DNA of 64,000 bases from contig WQXU01000001.1 of assembly GCA_009781635.1 (NCBI GenBank), positions 124,001 through 188,000 of the forward strand, in the 5' to 3' direction. A program made the position numbers and the translations under genes. Origin of the DNA: Treponema sp. (GTDB lineage: Bacteria > Spirochaetota > Spirochaetia > Treponematales > Breznakiellaceae). Under the pieces are notes generated by a model. The model made no database searches and was not told where the DNA came from. It saw only the letters and a list, made by a program, of their open reading frames with translations. Of this stretch, positions 53,222-61,936 are shown piece after piece. Numbering within the stretch: the first letter of the stretch is position 1; each line of letters opens with the position of its first letter.

Positions 53222-53716
53222 ATGGCACAAAAAAAGCCGGTATCAACGACGGTTAAGAAGGTAACTAGTACAGCTAAAACCGTAGTCAAAAATGTCAAAA
53301 AAGACCCAATAGGATCAACAGCCGCAGCTGCGAAAGCCGTGGTTGGAGGAGTTACAGGCGCAGCGCAAGCCGGAATATCCAAAGTGGCAAACTCCAAGCT
53401 GCTTAAGGGCACCAAGGCGGGAACCGCTGTAGAATTGTCAAACACTTTAGTTGGTATGCCCGGGTCAGTGATAAATATTGGAATTAGCTCTCTAGCCGGA
53501 CTTGCCTCAGGTATTTATCAGGGAAAAACGATTGCGCAGCTTGAAAAAATGGTTGCCGATATTGCAGTAAAAGAAGCAAAAGGCAATGTGGATGCTGTTA
53601 TAAAACAGGCTATGGCATGTTTGCAAGTTTATGATCCATCTCTCACTTCAAAAGAAGTGGGTGATTTTTTCAAAGATTTAGGACAAAGCGCAAAGGCAAA
53701 ACTAAAGAAAGCGTAA
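53222..53716 (+). CDS. Lys/Ala-rich basic protein 1, unknown function
   Basis: The 164-residue protein begins at ATG 53222 after AAAGGAGGAG. The first 40 residues are Lys/Thr/Val-rich (KKPVSTTVKKVTSTAKTVVK), the middle is Ala/Gly/Val-rich (TAAAAKAVVGGVTGAAQAGI; PGSVINIGISSLAGLASGIY), and the C-terminal 60 residues are helical with KDLGQSAKAKLKKA at the end. No signal peptide or known domain is seen. The low-complexity basic N terminus recalls histone H1-like bacterial proteins, but the hydrophobic middle does not. Two smaller basic proteins follow. Confidence 0.75.
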   Translation: MAQKKPVSTTVKKVTSTAKTVVKNVKKDPIGSTAAAAKAVVGGVTGAAQAGISKVANSKLLKGTKAGTAVELSNTLVGMPGSVINIGISSLAGLASGIYQGKTIAQLEKMVADIAVKEAKGNVDAVIKQAMACLQVYDPSLTSKEVGDFFKDLGQSAKAKLKKA

Positions 53717-53726
53717 GGAGATTAAA

Positions 53727-53939
53727 ATGGCAAAAGCAGTATTACCGCCCAAGGGTACGGTGAAAAAGATTACGTCTAATAAGGTTTATGCAACAATACA
53801 TAAGGTTGACAAAAATGATACATCTAATAAAATAATTGCGCCGAAACATGTTGTAAAGAAAGAAACACCAGCAAATAAAAACCCTAAAGCGGCGGCGCTA
53901 ATGAAGAATGCCAAAAACGCGATCAATAAGAAAAAGTAA
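53727..53939 (+). CDS. Lys-rich basic protein 2 (70 residues)
   Basis: This small protein, MAKAVLPPKGTVKKITSNKV at the start and AAALMKNAKNAINKKK at the end, is nearly one-quarter Lys and has no hydrophobic core. It is probably disordered and nucleic-acid binding by charge alone; that is inference. The leader TAAGGAGATTAAAATG is shared with the third gene, pointing to duplication of the unit. It begins 10 bases after the first gene. Confidence 0.65.
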   Translation: MAKAVLPPKGTVKKITSNKVYATIHKVDKNDTSNKIIAPKHVVKKETPANKNPKAAALMKNAKNAINKKK

Positions 53940-53996
53940 ACATTCCTGCAGGGGCTAGCTGCCTCTGCGAGGAAAACCTGTCTTAAGGAGATTAAA

Positions 53997-54299
53997 ATGC
54001 CAAGAACAGTAACGCCGTCTAAAGCGGGTAAGGCAGTGACAAATGCCGCAAAGAAAACAGTAGCTGCAACTAAAAAAGTGGTTAATAAAGCCATAGAGAA
54101 TAAAAGAACCTATGATAAGCGTGTAGATGATATGCTGGAAGCAGACAGAAAAAAGCTTCAAAAGGATCGTGAGCTTTCGAAGGGTAAGATTGATCCGGTA
54201 ACACTGGGATATAAAACATGTTCAAAGTCCGCCAAAGGGTTAGCAATGGATCGGGCAAATAAGATACAAGCAGAAATCGACGCCGTAAAGAAAAGATAA
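53997..54299 (+). CDS. Lys/Ala-rich basic protein 3 (100 residues)
   Basis: MPRTVTPSKAGKAVTNAAKK at the start resembles gene 2; a Lys/Ala-rich stretch (KKTVAATKKVVNKAIENK) is followed by a charged helical part (DDMLEADRKKLQKDRELSKG) and ends ANKIQAEIDAVKKR. The same RBS leader as gene 2 precedes it, after a 57-base spacer with a small GCAG/CTGC hairpin (53947-53966 region). No family recognised. The three-gene set has one promoter and probably one role. Confidence 0.65.
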   Translation: MPRTVTPSKAGKAVTNAAKKTVAATKKVVNKAIENKRTYDKRVDDMLEADRKKLQKDRELSKGKIDPVTLGYKTCSKSAKGLAMDRANKIQAEIDAVKKR

Positions 54300-54404
54300 A
54301 CTTCTGCAGGTATAAGGACTATTCAGCACTTAAGAAACAGACTGCTCAAATATACATCTGCTGCATTATATAAATCTTTTAATAATATTCGCATTTTTTC
54401 TTGG

Positions 54405-54433
54405 TTGAAATAATTTTCCCAAAAAAGTATATT
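54405..54433 (+). promoter_or_regulatory. Leaderless-type promoter of valS
   Basis: TTGAAA (54405-54410), a 17-base spacer and TATATT (54428-54433), with only six bases before the ATG at 54440. No Shine-Dalgarno sequence is present, so transcription probably begins at the start codon. The remaining bases 54300-54404 show no other feature. Confidence 0.65.
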
Positions 54434-54439
54434 ACTACT

Positions 54440-57142
54440 ATGAACTCGATTGAACTTGCAAAAGCTTATGACCCAAAATCCTTTGAAGATCGCATCTATG
54501 CGCGGTGGAAGGAATCAGGCGCTTTTACTCCGGAAAATTCCGGGAATTTATGCGAAAAACCTTTTGTTATCACCATTCCTCCTCCCAATGTTACAGGTGT
54601 CCTGCACCTGGGGCATGGTTTAAATAATAGTTTACAGGACATTATTGTACGTTTTCATAGAATGCGCGGCGTTCCCGTGCTTTGGGTTCCGGGCACCGAC
54701 CATGCAGGAATCGCAACCCAAAACGTAGTTGAGCGCAAGCTGAAGGAACAGGGAAAAAGTCGCCGTGAACTTGGGCGGGAAAAGTTCCTGGAAGAAACAT
54801 GGAAGGTAAAAAACGAGCACCACGCAATTATTACAAAGCAGCTGGAAAAAATAGGAGCTAGCGTTGACTGGAACCGCGAGCGTTTTACCATGGACGAAGG
54901 GCTCTCGCGCGCGGTGCGTGAAGTTTTTGTTACTCTGTACGAGCGCGGCCTTCTTTATAAAGGCAACTACCTTGTAAACTGGTGCACTTCCTGCGGCACG
55001 GCTCTTGCGGACGATGAAGTTGAGCATGAAGATACTGCGGGAAAAATGTATCATATTCGCTATTACTTTACAGACGATAAAGATAAATATATTGAGATTG
55101 CAACAACACGCCCGGAGACCTTGTTAGGCGACACTGCTGTTGCCGTTCACCCCGAGGATGAACGTTATACTGCCTTCAAAGGCAAAACTCTTCGCCTGCC
55201 GTTAACAGAAAGAGATATACCTTTAATCTTTGACCCATATGTTGAGCGCGCTTTTGGAACAGGAGCATTAAAAGTAACTCCTGCCCACGACCCCAATGAC
55301 TGGGAACTTGGCAGAAAGCACGATCTTGCGATTATCAATATACTCAATCCCGACGGAACGTTAAACGAAAATGCGCCTGAAAAATACCGGGGGCTTTCTG
55401 TAAAAAAAGCGCGCGCTGTTGTTATAGAAGATTTAATCGCAGGCGGCTTTTATGTAAAAGATGAACCTATTAAACATTCTGTCGGACATTGTTATCGCTG
55501 CAATACTGTAATTGAACCCTTCCTCTCCGAGCAGTGGTTTGTAAAAATGAAACCACTAGCCGATAAGGCGCTTGCCTGCTGGCAAAAAGGCGAAATTGTT
55601 TTCTATCCCAAAAAATGGGAAAACACCTACAAACACTGGATGGAAAATATAAAAGACTGGTGCGTAAGCCGCCAATTATGGTGGGGACACCGTATCCCGG
55701 CATGGACTTGCGCTGAATGTACTAAGCTTACAGTTTCGCGTAACGACATCGATGTTTGCCCGCAGTGCAACAGCAAAAATATCGAGCAGGACAGCGACGT
55801 TCTTGATACATGGTTTTCCAGCTGGTTATGGCCGTTTTCAACTTTAGGCTGGGAAAAAGCCGGCGATTCTACTGCCGACCTGCAAAAATTCTACCCTACC
55901 ACTTCTCTTATTACAGCTTACGATATTATTTTCTTTTGGGTGGCAAGAATGATCATGGCTGGTCTTGAGTTTACAGGCAAGGCGCCGTTCCATGATATCT
56001 ATATTCATGGGCTTGTACGTGATAAACAGGGACGCAAAATGAGCAAGTCTCTTGGCAACGGGCTTGATCCTCTTGAACTTGTTGATGAGTTCGGCGCAGA
56101 TGCAATGAAGTTTACTCTTGCATTTATATGCGCTCAGGGACAAGACGTATTGTTAGACAAGGATTCTTTTAAACTTGGTTCCAAGTTCGCAAACAAGATT
56201 TGGAACGCAAGCCGTTATATATTGATGAATCTTGACGGCAGGGAAATGATCGAAAACCCGCAGCTGAATCCCGCAGATAAATGGATTTATTCACGTTTAA
56301 ACAGCGCGGTAAAATCAATGAACGAAGCATTCTTTTCATACCGTTATAACGATGCAGCTCAAAGCGCCTACGAATTTTTCTGGAATGATTTTTGCGACTG
56401 GTATGTAGAAGCTACAAAACTTTCCATGAAAGGCGGAAACGACTCAGATGTTCCATCCGCAGAGAAGGATCGGGCCACAACAGTGCTTTTGGATGTGTTA
56501 TCAGAATCGCTAAAGCTTCTCCACCCTCTCTTGCCGTTTGTAACAGAAGAGATTTACAGCAAATTGCCTTTAAATCAGGGAATGGGGAATGGTGAACGGG
56601 GAACCGGATTATTAATTTGCGCGCGTTATCCCCAATACGATGAGAAGCGCTGCTCCCCAATTGAAGAAAAAAACTTTTCGGCTCTTCAATCGCTTGTTGG
56701 CATGGTGCGAACTCTGCGAAGCGAATGCGGCATAACACCCGATAAAAAACTGCGGGTACTTGTCCGCGCATCAGCAGAACTGGAAACGCCTTTTAACGAA
56801 AATTCCGAACTTATTAAACTTCTTGCAAAGCTTGGCGAACTTGTCATCGAAGCGCAACTGGCCTCCCCGCTTCCAAAACCGGCAGGTTCCATAGGAATGG
56901 CGGCAGCGGGATTCGAAGTTTTTGTATTCATCGCAGAAGCTGCAGACACTGCCGCGCTTAAGAAAAAGTTTACAAACGATCTTGAAAAAGACCGCAAATA
57001 TATTGAGGGATTAAGAAGCAAACTTGCAAATCAGCAGTTTATCATGAATGCGCCTGCAGAGCTTGTTGCAGAACAAAAAGCAAAACTGGAGGAAGCGCTT
57101 TTGCGCACCGGAAAGTTTGACAGCTATTTAAGGGATTTATAA
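54440..57142 (+). CDS. valS: Valyl-tRNA synthetase
   Basis: Class I synthetase charging tRNA-Val. From ATG 54440 it has 900 residues: the HIGH-type motif NVTGVLHLGHGLNNSL, LWVPGTDHAGIATQ, the editing domain (TTRPETLLGDTAVAVHPED), WCVSRQLWWGHRIPAW, the KMSKS loop GRKMSKSLGNGLDPLE, the anticodon domain and a C-terminal coiled coil (KFTNDLEKDRKYIEGLRSKLANQQF in parts). Near 56576 a short in-frame G-rich insert encodes QGMGNGERGTG; it resembles the minisatellite units seen between other genes. The upstream ATG at 54401 would overlap the -35 box. Confidence 0.95.
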   Translation: MNSIELAKAYDPKSFEDRIYARWKESGAFTPENSGNLCEKPFVITIPPPNVTGVLHLGHGLNNSLQDIIVRFHRMRGVPVLWVPGTDHAGIATQNVVERKLKEQGKSRRELGREKFLEETWKVKNEHHAIITKQLEKIGASVDWNRERFTMDEGLSRAVREVFVTLYERGLLYKGNYLVNWCTSCGTALADDEVEHEDTAGKMYHIRYYFTDDKDKYIEIATTRPETLLGDTAVAVHPEDERYTAFKGKTLRLPLTERDIPLIFDPYVERAFGTGALKVTPAHDPNDWELGRKHDLAIINILNPDGTLNENAPEKYRGLSVKKARAVVIEDLIAGGFYVKDEPIKHSVGHCYRCNTVIEPFLSEQWFVKMKPLADKALACWQKGEIVFYPKKWENTYKHWMENIKDWCVSRQLWWGHRIPAWTCAECTKLTVSRNDIDVCPQCNSKNIEQDSDVLDTWFSSWLWPFSTLGWEKAGDSTADLQKFYPTTSLITAYDIIFFWVARMIMAGLEFTGKAPFHDIYIHGLVRDKQGRKMSKSLGNGLDPLELVDEFGADAMKFTLAFICAQGQDVLLDKDSFKLGSKFANKIWNASRYILMNLDGREMIENPQLNPADKWIYSRLNSAVKSMNEAFFSYRYNDAAQSAYEFFWNDFCDWYVEATKLSMKGGNDSDVPSAEKDRATTVLLDVLSESLKLLHPLLPFVTEEIYSKLPLNQGMGNGERGTGLLICARYPQYDEKRCSPIEEKNFSALQSLVGMVRTLRSECGITPDKKLRVLVRASAELETPFNENSELIKLLAKLGELVIEAQLASPLPKPAGSIGMAAAGFEVFVFIAEAADTAALKKKFTNDLEKDRKYIEGLRSKLANQQFIMNAPAELVAEQKAKLEEALLRTGKFDSYLRDL
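56576..56606 (+). repeat. G-rich repeat fragment inside valS
   Basis: AGGGAATGGGGAATGGTGAA and the following GGGGAACC match the units of the G-rich minisatellite arms at 9391 and 48495. The frame is kept and adds about 11 Gly-rich residues between two helices of the anticodon-binding domain. This suggests that single units can insert without their partner arm. Confidence 0.6.
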
Positions 57143-57729
57143 TGAATGCAGAACAAACGGATCAATTAAGCGGAACCCGTCTTGCTCCGTACATCCAGCT
57201 TGCTACATATTTAATCGGCAAATCGCGTGAAGCCGGAGGAAACATGTTTCGTCATCAGCTTGATACTATGGCGATTCTTGTAGATTACAAATATATTGAT
57301 TCGGTTCTGTTAAAGGCATCGCTTGTCCATGATATCCTGGAAGATATTCCGGATTTTAATCATAATATACTGCTTTCCATAGACTTTGAAAGCCATGCTG
57401 TTTATAAGCTTGTAATGGAAGTTTCGCGACGGCACGGAGAGGCAAAACCTGATTTTCTTAACCGCATAAGGGAATCGGGCTCTCATAATGCAAAAATATT
57501 AAAGGTTGCAGACCGTATTTCCAACATGATTTCTTTGGGTTTTGTTAACGATATGGAGTTTGTTGAACGTTATATAAATGAAACCGAAAAGTACCTTCTT
57601 CCTCTTGCTGCAGAGGTTGATAAAAATATGCATACAGAACTTTCAGATCTTGTCGCTTCCAGGCGAAAATACCTTAACGATTTTAATAATCTGGAGCGTT
57701 TTATACTTGATAATGTTACGGGGGGTTAA
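57142..57729 (+). CDS. HD-domain phosphohydrolase, RelA/SpoT-hydrolase-like
   Basis: The 195-residue protein has the metal-binding HD pattern of (p)ppGpp hydrolases: FRHQLDTMAILVDY (His), LLKASLVHDILEDIPDF (HD followed by ED), and ILKVADRISNMISLGF (Asp in ADR...N). Length fits small alarmone hydrolases such as MESH1; no synthetase domain is present. It begins inside the valS stop (1-base overlap). Hydrolysis of (p)ppGpp is the family-based guess, not proven. Confidence 0.82.
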   Translation: MNAEQTDQLSGTRLAPYIQLATYLIGKSREAGGNMFRHQLDTMAILVDYKYIDSVLLKASLVHDILEDIPDFNHNILLSIDFESHAVYKLVMEVSRRHGEAKPDFLNRIRESGSHNAKILKVADRISNMISLGFVNDMEFVERYINETEKYLLPLAAEVDKNMHTELSDLVASRRKYLNDFNNLERFILDNVTGG

Positions 57730-57738
57730 CCTTTAATT

Positions 57739-59655
57739 TTGCTGCAGGAAATCCGCTCTCCACAAGATATAAAAAAATTAACATTACGCGAACTTAATCT
57801 TCTTGCGCAGGAATTAAGAGAGCTCATCGTTTCTACTGTTTCGAGTAACGGCGGGCATTTGTCATCCAATCTTGGCGTTGTTGAACTTAGTATCGCCCTG
57901 CATCGTGTTTTTAATACGCCGCATGACAAGATTGTCTGGGATGTCGGACACCAGTGTTATGCGCATAAAATCCTTACAGGCCGTTTGGATGCGTTTACAA
58001 CCCTTCGTAAACAAAACGGACTTGCAGGCTTTCCCAAACGCAGCGAAAGCCTTCATGATTCATTCAATACAGGGCACGCTTCAACTTCCATTTCCGCCGC
58101 GCTTGGAGTGCTTGCCGCAGAACGCATACAGAAAGGCAAGGGGCTTTCAATTGCCGTAATAGGAGACGGCGCGCTTACAGGCGGAATGGCATATGAGGCC
58201 TTATCCCATGCAGGGCATCTTGGCCTGCCTTTGATAGTAATTTTAAATGACAATAAAATGTCAATCAGCCGCAATGTCGGAGGATTGTCAAAATATTTAA
58301 GCCGTCTTTCCATGAAAGCAAAATACCAGACTTTCCGCCGTCATTTTGATGCGATGGCAAAAAAAATACCCTATATAGGAGAAGCGTTTTTTGATCTTGT
58401 GCTGAGACTTAAAAGAGCAGTAAAGGCTGTGTTTTACACGGACAATTTTTTTGTAGACCTTGGTTTTGAATATGTAGGGCCGATAAGCGGACACAATATT
58501 CAGGCGCTTGTCAGCGTTCTGGAAGATGTAAAAAAATTAAACCGCCCTGTTGTTGTGCATATAATTACGCGAAAGGGCAAAGGCTACGGTTATGCGGAAG
58601 ACGACCCTGACAGTTATCACGGTGTTGGCTCCTTTTCCGTTGACGGCGGCCTTTCCTCCTGCGAACAGTCAGATTTGCCGAAACAACAAAACATAAAAAA
58701 AAGTTTTACTGAAAGCTTCTCTGACTGCCTTCTGGAAGCGGCCGGAAAAAATGAGCGCATTGTTGCCATAACGGCCGCCATGCAGACAGGGACAGGGCTA
58801 TCATCATTTGCGGTAAATTTTAAAAACCGCTTTTTTGACGTTGGCATTGCAGAAGAGCATGCCGTAACATTTGCAGCGGGAATCGCATCTAAAGGTTTAA
58901 TACCTGTTGCAGCCATTTACTCCACTTTTATTCAGCGCGCTGTTGATCAGGTTATTCATGATACCGCTTTGCAGAAATTGCCTGTAATTTTCGCTCTTGA
59001 CAGAGCGGGCTTTGTTGGAGCGGACGGCGAAACCCACCAGGGGCTTTTTGACATATCAATTTTCAGAAGTTCACCTAACACAAGCCTGCTTGCTCCTGCA
59101 AGTGAAAATGAACTAAGGCTCATGTTTGACTGGGCTTTTAGCAGGGAAGCAGAAAATCCGGGGCCAATTTTTATCCGTTATCCGAAAGCGTACTGCCCAA
59201 AGGAGACTGATGCTTTTTCATTACCCCTGGAGTCCGGGCGCGGCGTCTGGGTTTCAAAGGAGTGCAGACAGCAGGTTTGCCTTGCATTTACAGGAAGCCT
59301 TTACAGAGAGGTAAAAGAAGCTGCTGATGCACTTGCGCAAAGCGGCATCGATGCAGATCTTTATAATCTTAGATTCCTTAAACCTGTCGATGAGGATTAT
59401 CTTGCGGATATATTAAACAGATACAAACTTGTATGTTTTATAGAAGAAGGCATAAAATCCGGAGGCTTCGGCGAATATGCCGCCACACTGGCGCTTGAAC
59501 GCAATTGCAAAGCAAAAACGCTAGTACTGGCAGCAGACAGCAAATTCCTGGAAGAAGACAAGGCGCTTGGCACAAGGGAAGAGCTGCTTACCCTAAACGG
59601 CCTTGACGGCAAAGGGATAGCCACAGCAGTTGAAAAACACATGAAGAGTTTATAA
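57739..59655 (+). CDS. dxs: 1-deoxy-D-xylulose-5-phosphate synthase
   Basis: The first enzyme of the MEP isoprenoid pathway joins pyruvate and glyceraldehyde 3-phosphate using thiamine diphosphate. The 638-residue protein has SSNGGHLSSNLGVVELSIAL, WDVGHQCYAHKILTGR, AVIGDGALTGGMAYEAL (TPP Mg site with LNDNKMSIS), YHGVGSFSVDGG, DVGIAEEHAVTFAAGIA, and VCFIEEGIKSGGFGE. TTG at 57739 is the only plausible start, since the next Met is far inside. It lies 9 bases after the HD gene. Confidence 0.95.
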   Translation: MLQEIRSPQDIKKLTLRELNLLAQELRELIVSTVSSNGGHLSSNLGVVELSIALHRVFNTPHDKIVWDVGHQCYAHKILTGRLDAFTTLRKQNGLAGFPKRSESLHDSFNTGHASTSISAALGVLAAERIQKGKGLSIAVIGDGALTGGMAYEALSHAGHLGLPLIVILNDNKMSISRNVGGLSKYLSRLSMKAKYQTFRRHFDAMAKKIPYIGEAFFDLVLRLKRAVKAVFYTDNFFVDLGFEYVGPISGHNIQALVSVLEDVKKLNRPVVVHIITRKGKGYGYAEDDPDSYHGVGSFSVDGGLSSCEQSDLPKQQNIKKSFTESFSDCLLEAAGKNERIVAITAAMQTGTGLSSFAVNFKNRFFDVGIAEEHAVTFAAGIASKGLIPVAAIYSTFIQRAVDQVIHDTALQKLPVIFALDRAGFVGADGETHQGLFDISIFRSSPNTSLLAPASENELRLMFDWAFSREAENPGPIFIRYPKAYCPKETDAFSLPLESGRGVWVSKECRQQVCLAFTGSLYREVKEAADALAQSGIDADLYNLRFLKPVDEDYLADILNRYKLVCFIEEGIKSGGFGEYAATLALERNCKAKTLVLAADSKFLEEDKALGTREELLTLNGLDGKGIATAVEKHMKSL

Positions 59656-59679
59656 CTGTTTATATAAATTCTATTTCAA

Positions 59680-59756
59680 AGCCACAGCCGCCCGAAGCTG
59701 GTCACGCCAAGGAACTTTAGTTCCAGCGTGCATTAATTAAAATCACACCCACCCTG
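59680..59756. repeat. Partial copy of structured repeat family 1
   Basis: The segment GCTGGTCACGCCAA...AGCGTGCATTAATT, followed by AATCACACCC, aligns with the loop of the element at 59787. Its inner hairpin is longer: GGAACT pairs with AGTTCC inside CACGC/GCGTG. The long outer arms are missing or replaced. It lies directly after dxs. Confidence 0.6.
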
Positions 59757-59786
59757 AGATGCAATTAAATATTACTTATACAATGC

Positions 59787-59913
59787 TCCTGTGCAGGTAC
59801 GCAAAGCCCTGCCGGCGACTTCGGTGTGAAGTCGTAGCCGGTCACGCCAAAGCGTGCGTTAATTTATATCACAGCCGCCCGGAGCCGGCAGGGCTTTGCG
59901 TACCTGCACAGGA
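59787..59913. repeat. Structured inverted-repeat element, family 1 copy (59.8 kb)
   Basis: Arms 59787-59816 and 59884-59913 are a perfect 30-bp inverted repeat, followed by a T-run that could terminate the dxs transcript. The 67-base loop (59817-59883) has the same length and much of the sequence of the loop at 34275 (GTGAAGTC, TAGCCGG, GTGCGT shared) with a compensatory change in the inner hairpin. The rest of 59656-59994 holds the partial copy and the cdaA promoter, and no gene. Confidence 0.85.
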
Positions 59914-59957
59914 ATTTTTTAATTAAATTATACTAAATGCATACATTCCCGCCTTGC

Positions 59958-59987
59958 TTGAGTTTAAAGCCACCCCCATGATATAGT
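59958..59987 (+). promoter_or_regulatory. Leaderless-type promoter of cdaA
   Basis: TTGAGT (59958-59963), an 18-base spacer and TATAGT (59982-59987), seven bases before the ATG at 59995. No RBS is present, so initiation is probably leaderless. Confidence 0.55.
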
Positions 59988-59994
59988 AGAAACA

Positions 59995-60819
59995 ATGGTA
60001 TGGTTCCAATGGCTATCCTCCATATATGATTTTATCCGCCCCGTCCTGGATGTCGCCCTTCTTGCCTTCATATTGTACAAGGGATACGAACTCCTTGAAA
60101 AAACACAGGCTTTGCCGCTTGTTAAAGGTGCCGGATTTCTTGCCCTTGTCTACGGTATAGCCTTTCTATTTAACCTTACAACCCTGCAATGGGTGCTTAC
60201 AATGATAGCCCCCGGGCTTTTTATCGCCATTGCCATCGTTTTCCAGCCGGAATTAAGAAAGATATTCATGCGTCTTGGGCAGACAGATTTTTTCCGTCCA
60301 AGCACAACAGTGCATATAGGCAAACTGGACGCTGTCATAACGGCAGCAGAGCTATTGTCCCGGCGAAGACGCGGGATGCTTGCGGTTTTCCCAAGAAAAA
60401 TCAATTTAAAAAACATAATAGAGACAGGTACAAAAATCAATGCGGAAATATCTTCCAGTTTAATCGTAGCGCTGTTCGAATTTGACGGCCCGCTTCATGA
60501 CGGCGCAATGGTGATACAGCACGGGAAAATTGCCGCGGCAAGCTGCTTCCTTCCGCTCTCCGAAAGGCAGGACATACGAAAAAATTTCGGCACACGCCAC
60601 AGGGCAAGCCTTGGAATGGCAGAGCAATCCGATGCCGTTGTGCTGATTGTTTCAGAGGAAACAGGAGCTATGTCCCTTGCCTATGATGCAAAACTCTACT
60701 ACGACCTTACCCCGGCGGAAGTTACGCGCAAATTGATGGATCTGCTTGATAAGGGAAGCAGAAAAGAGGCTGCCGGTAAAGATGTATCCGAAGAAGACAG
60801 GGAGGTTCTTGTTGAATAG
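59995..60819 (+). CDS. cdaA: Diadenylate cyclase CdaA
   Basis: Makes c-di-AMP from two ATP at the membrane. The 274-residue protein has two to three N-terminal spans (VLDVALLAFILYKGYELL; GAGFLALVYGIAFLFNLTTL; VLTMIAPGLFIAIAIVFQPEL) and a DisA_N domain with the catalytic DGPLHDGAMVIQHGKIAAA (DGA) and FGTRHRASLGMAEQSDAVVLIVSEETG (RHR). The C-terminal tail is charged. The following gene, a YbbR-domain regulator, overlaps it by 8 bases, as in the cdaA-cdaR pair of Firmicutes. Confidence 0.94.
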   Translation: MVWFQWLSSIYDFIRPVLDVALLAFILYKGYELLEKTQALPLVKGAGFLALVYGIAFLFNLTTLQWVLTMIAPGLFIAIAIVFQPELRKIFMRLGQTDFFRPSTTVHIGKLDAVITAAELLSRRRRGMLAVFPRKINLKNIIETGTKINAEISSSLIVALFEFDGPLHDGAMVIQHGKIAAASCFLPLSERQDIRKNFGTRHRASLGMAEQSDAVVLIVSEETGAMSLAYDAKLYYDLTPAEVTRKLMDLLDKGSRKEAAGKDVSEEDREVLVE

Positions 60820-61564
60820 AGCAAAGCTTCTTGTAAAGATTACTGAAAAATGGCCTGTAAAGGTGCTCTCTTTGGCGGCGGCGCTTGTCATCTCTGTTTT
60901 TTACAGAATGAATACGCTGGAAACACGTTTTTTTTCTGCTCCTCTTATAATTGAATCCAGCGAGACATTAATCCCTGCAAGCTCTTTTGCAAGCGCAGTA
61001 AGGGTATCATTAAGAGGCGAAGCTGACGGAATACAGCCTATACTGGAAGAAGATATCGAAGCTTATATTGATCTTGGAAGATACACAAACGAAGGCAGTT
61101 ACAGAGTACCGGTGCAAATACGCAAAAAAGGCAGCGCTCTTGGAGTTGAACCTCTTGAAATATCCGTGCTTCCAATAGAGATCCCTCTTGTGCTGGAGCA
61201 AAGAATTACAAAAAATATTTATGTCTTTCCTGTATTCAGCGGAATAGTTGCAGATGGTTTTGAATTGACATATCAGGCATTAATTCCCGCCAGCGTGATC
61301 GCAGAAGGCCCGCGCAGCGTTTTGGAAAGTTATATCGAATTTAATACAGAAACAATCAATCTGGACAGGCGTTATGATGATTTTTCGATTATGGTAAATG
61401 TTATAAACGATAATCCTTTAATCTCAATTCACGGAAACAGGATACTTGAGTTCAGAGGTTCTATAAGCCGCATCGCGCGGGAAGAACAACAGGAAGAAAT
61501 CGAAGAAAATGAAGAAACTGAAGAGATTTCGCATAACGAAGAAACCGGAGATGACGAACAATGA
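60812..61564 (+). CDS. cdaR: YbbR-domain protein CdaR
   Basis: The partner of CdaA. The start is TTG at 60812, six bases after a perfect GGAGG inside cdaA. The product has a membrane segment (VLSLAAALVISVFYRM) and two YbbR-like repeats outside (SFASAVRVSLRGEADGIQPI; YRVPVQIRKKGSALGVEPLEISVLP in parts; GFELTYQALIPASVIAEGPRSVLE), then an acidic tail. In Bacillus CdaR tunes CdaA activity. It overlaps acpS by 4 bases. Confidence 0.88.
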   Translation: MNRAKLLVKITEKWPVKVLSLAAALVISVFYRMNTLETRFFSAPLIIESSETLIPASSFASAVRVSLRGEADGIQPILEEDIEAYIDLGRYTNEGSYRVPVQIRKKGSALGVEPLEISVLPIEIPLVLEQRITKNIYVFPVFSGIVADGFELTYQALIPASVIAEGPRSVLESYIEFNTETINLDRRYDDFSIMVNVINDNPLISIHGNRILEFRGSISRIAREEQQEEIEENEETEEISHNEETGDDEQ

Positions 61565-61935
61565 TTACAGGTATTGGAGTTGATATCGTTCAAATTGAAA
61601 GAATGGAAAGGTGGCTCCAAAACGAAAAGCTTCTGGAAAGATATTTTCACAGCGAAGAAGTCGCCCTTGCCAATTCAAGAGGAAAGAGCGCGGCTATGGC
61701 ACTGGCTGCAAGATTTGCAGCAAAGGAAGCCTTCGGCAAGGCGCTGGGAACAGGACTTTCGCAGATAGCGCTTAAAGATATTATAGTTATAAATAATGAA
61801 AACGGAAAACCAAACCTGCAGTTAACAGGAACTGCGCAGGAAGCGTTTGAAAAATCCGGCGCGAATAAAGTGCATATTTCATTATCTCATGAAAAGGAAA
61901 ATGCAATCGCCATGATTGTTCTGGAGGGGGTGTAA
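61561..61935 (+). CDS. acpS: Holo-acyl-carrier-protein synthase
   Basis: Transfers phosphopantetheine from CoA to ACP. The 124-residue protein shows ITGIGVDIVQIERMERW with the Mg-binding Asp, and ARFAAKEAFGKALGTGL with the catalytic Glu, plus HISLSHEKENAIAMIVLE at the end, all typical of the AcpS trimer class. It overlaps cdaR by 4 bases. Confidence 0.95.
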   Translation: MITGIGVDIVQIERMERWLQNEKLLERYFHSEEVALANSRGKSAAMALAARFAAKEAFGKALGTGLSQIALKDIIVINNENGKPNLQLTGTAQEAFEKSGANKVHISLSHEKENAIAMIVLEGV

Positions 61936-61936
61936 A

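Noticed and set aside
59656-59994. tRNA or other classical RNA gene in the 339-base gap
   Set aside because: No cloverleaf or CCA end is visible; the stretch is explained by two repeat elements and the cdaA promoter.
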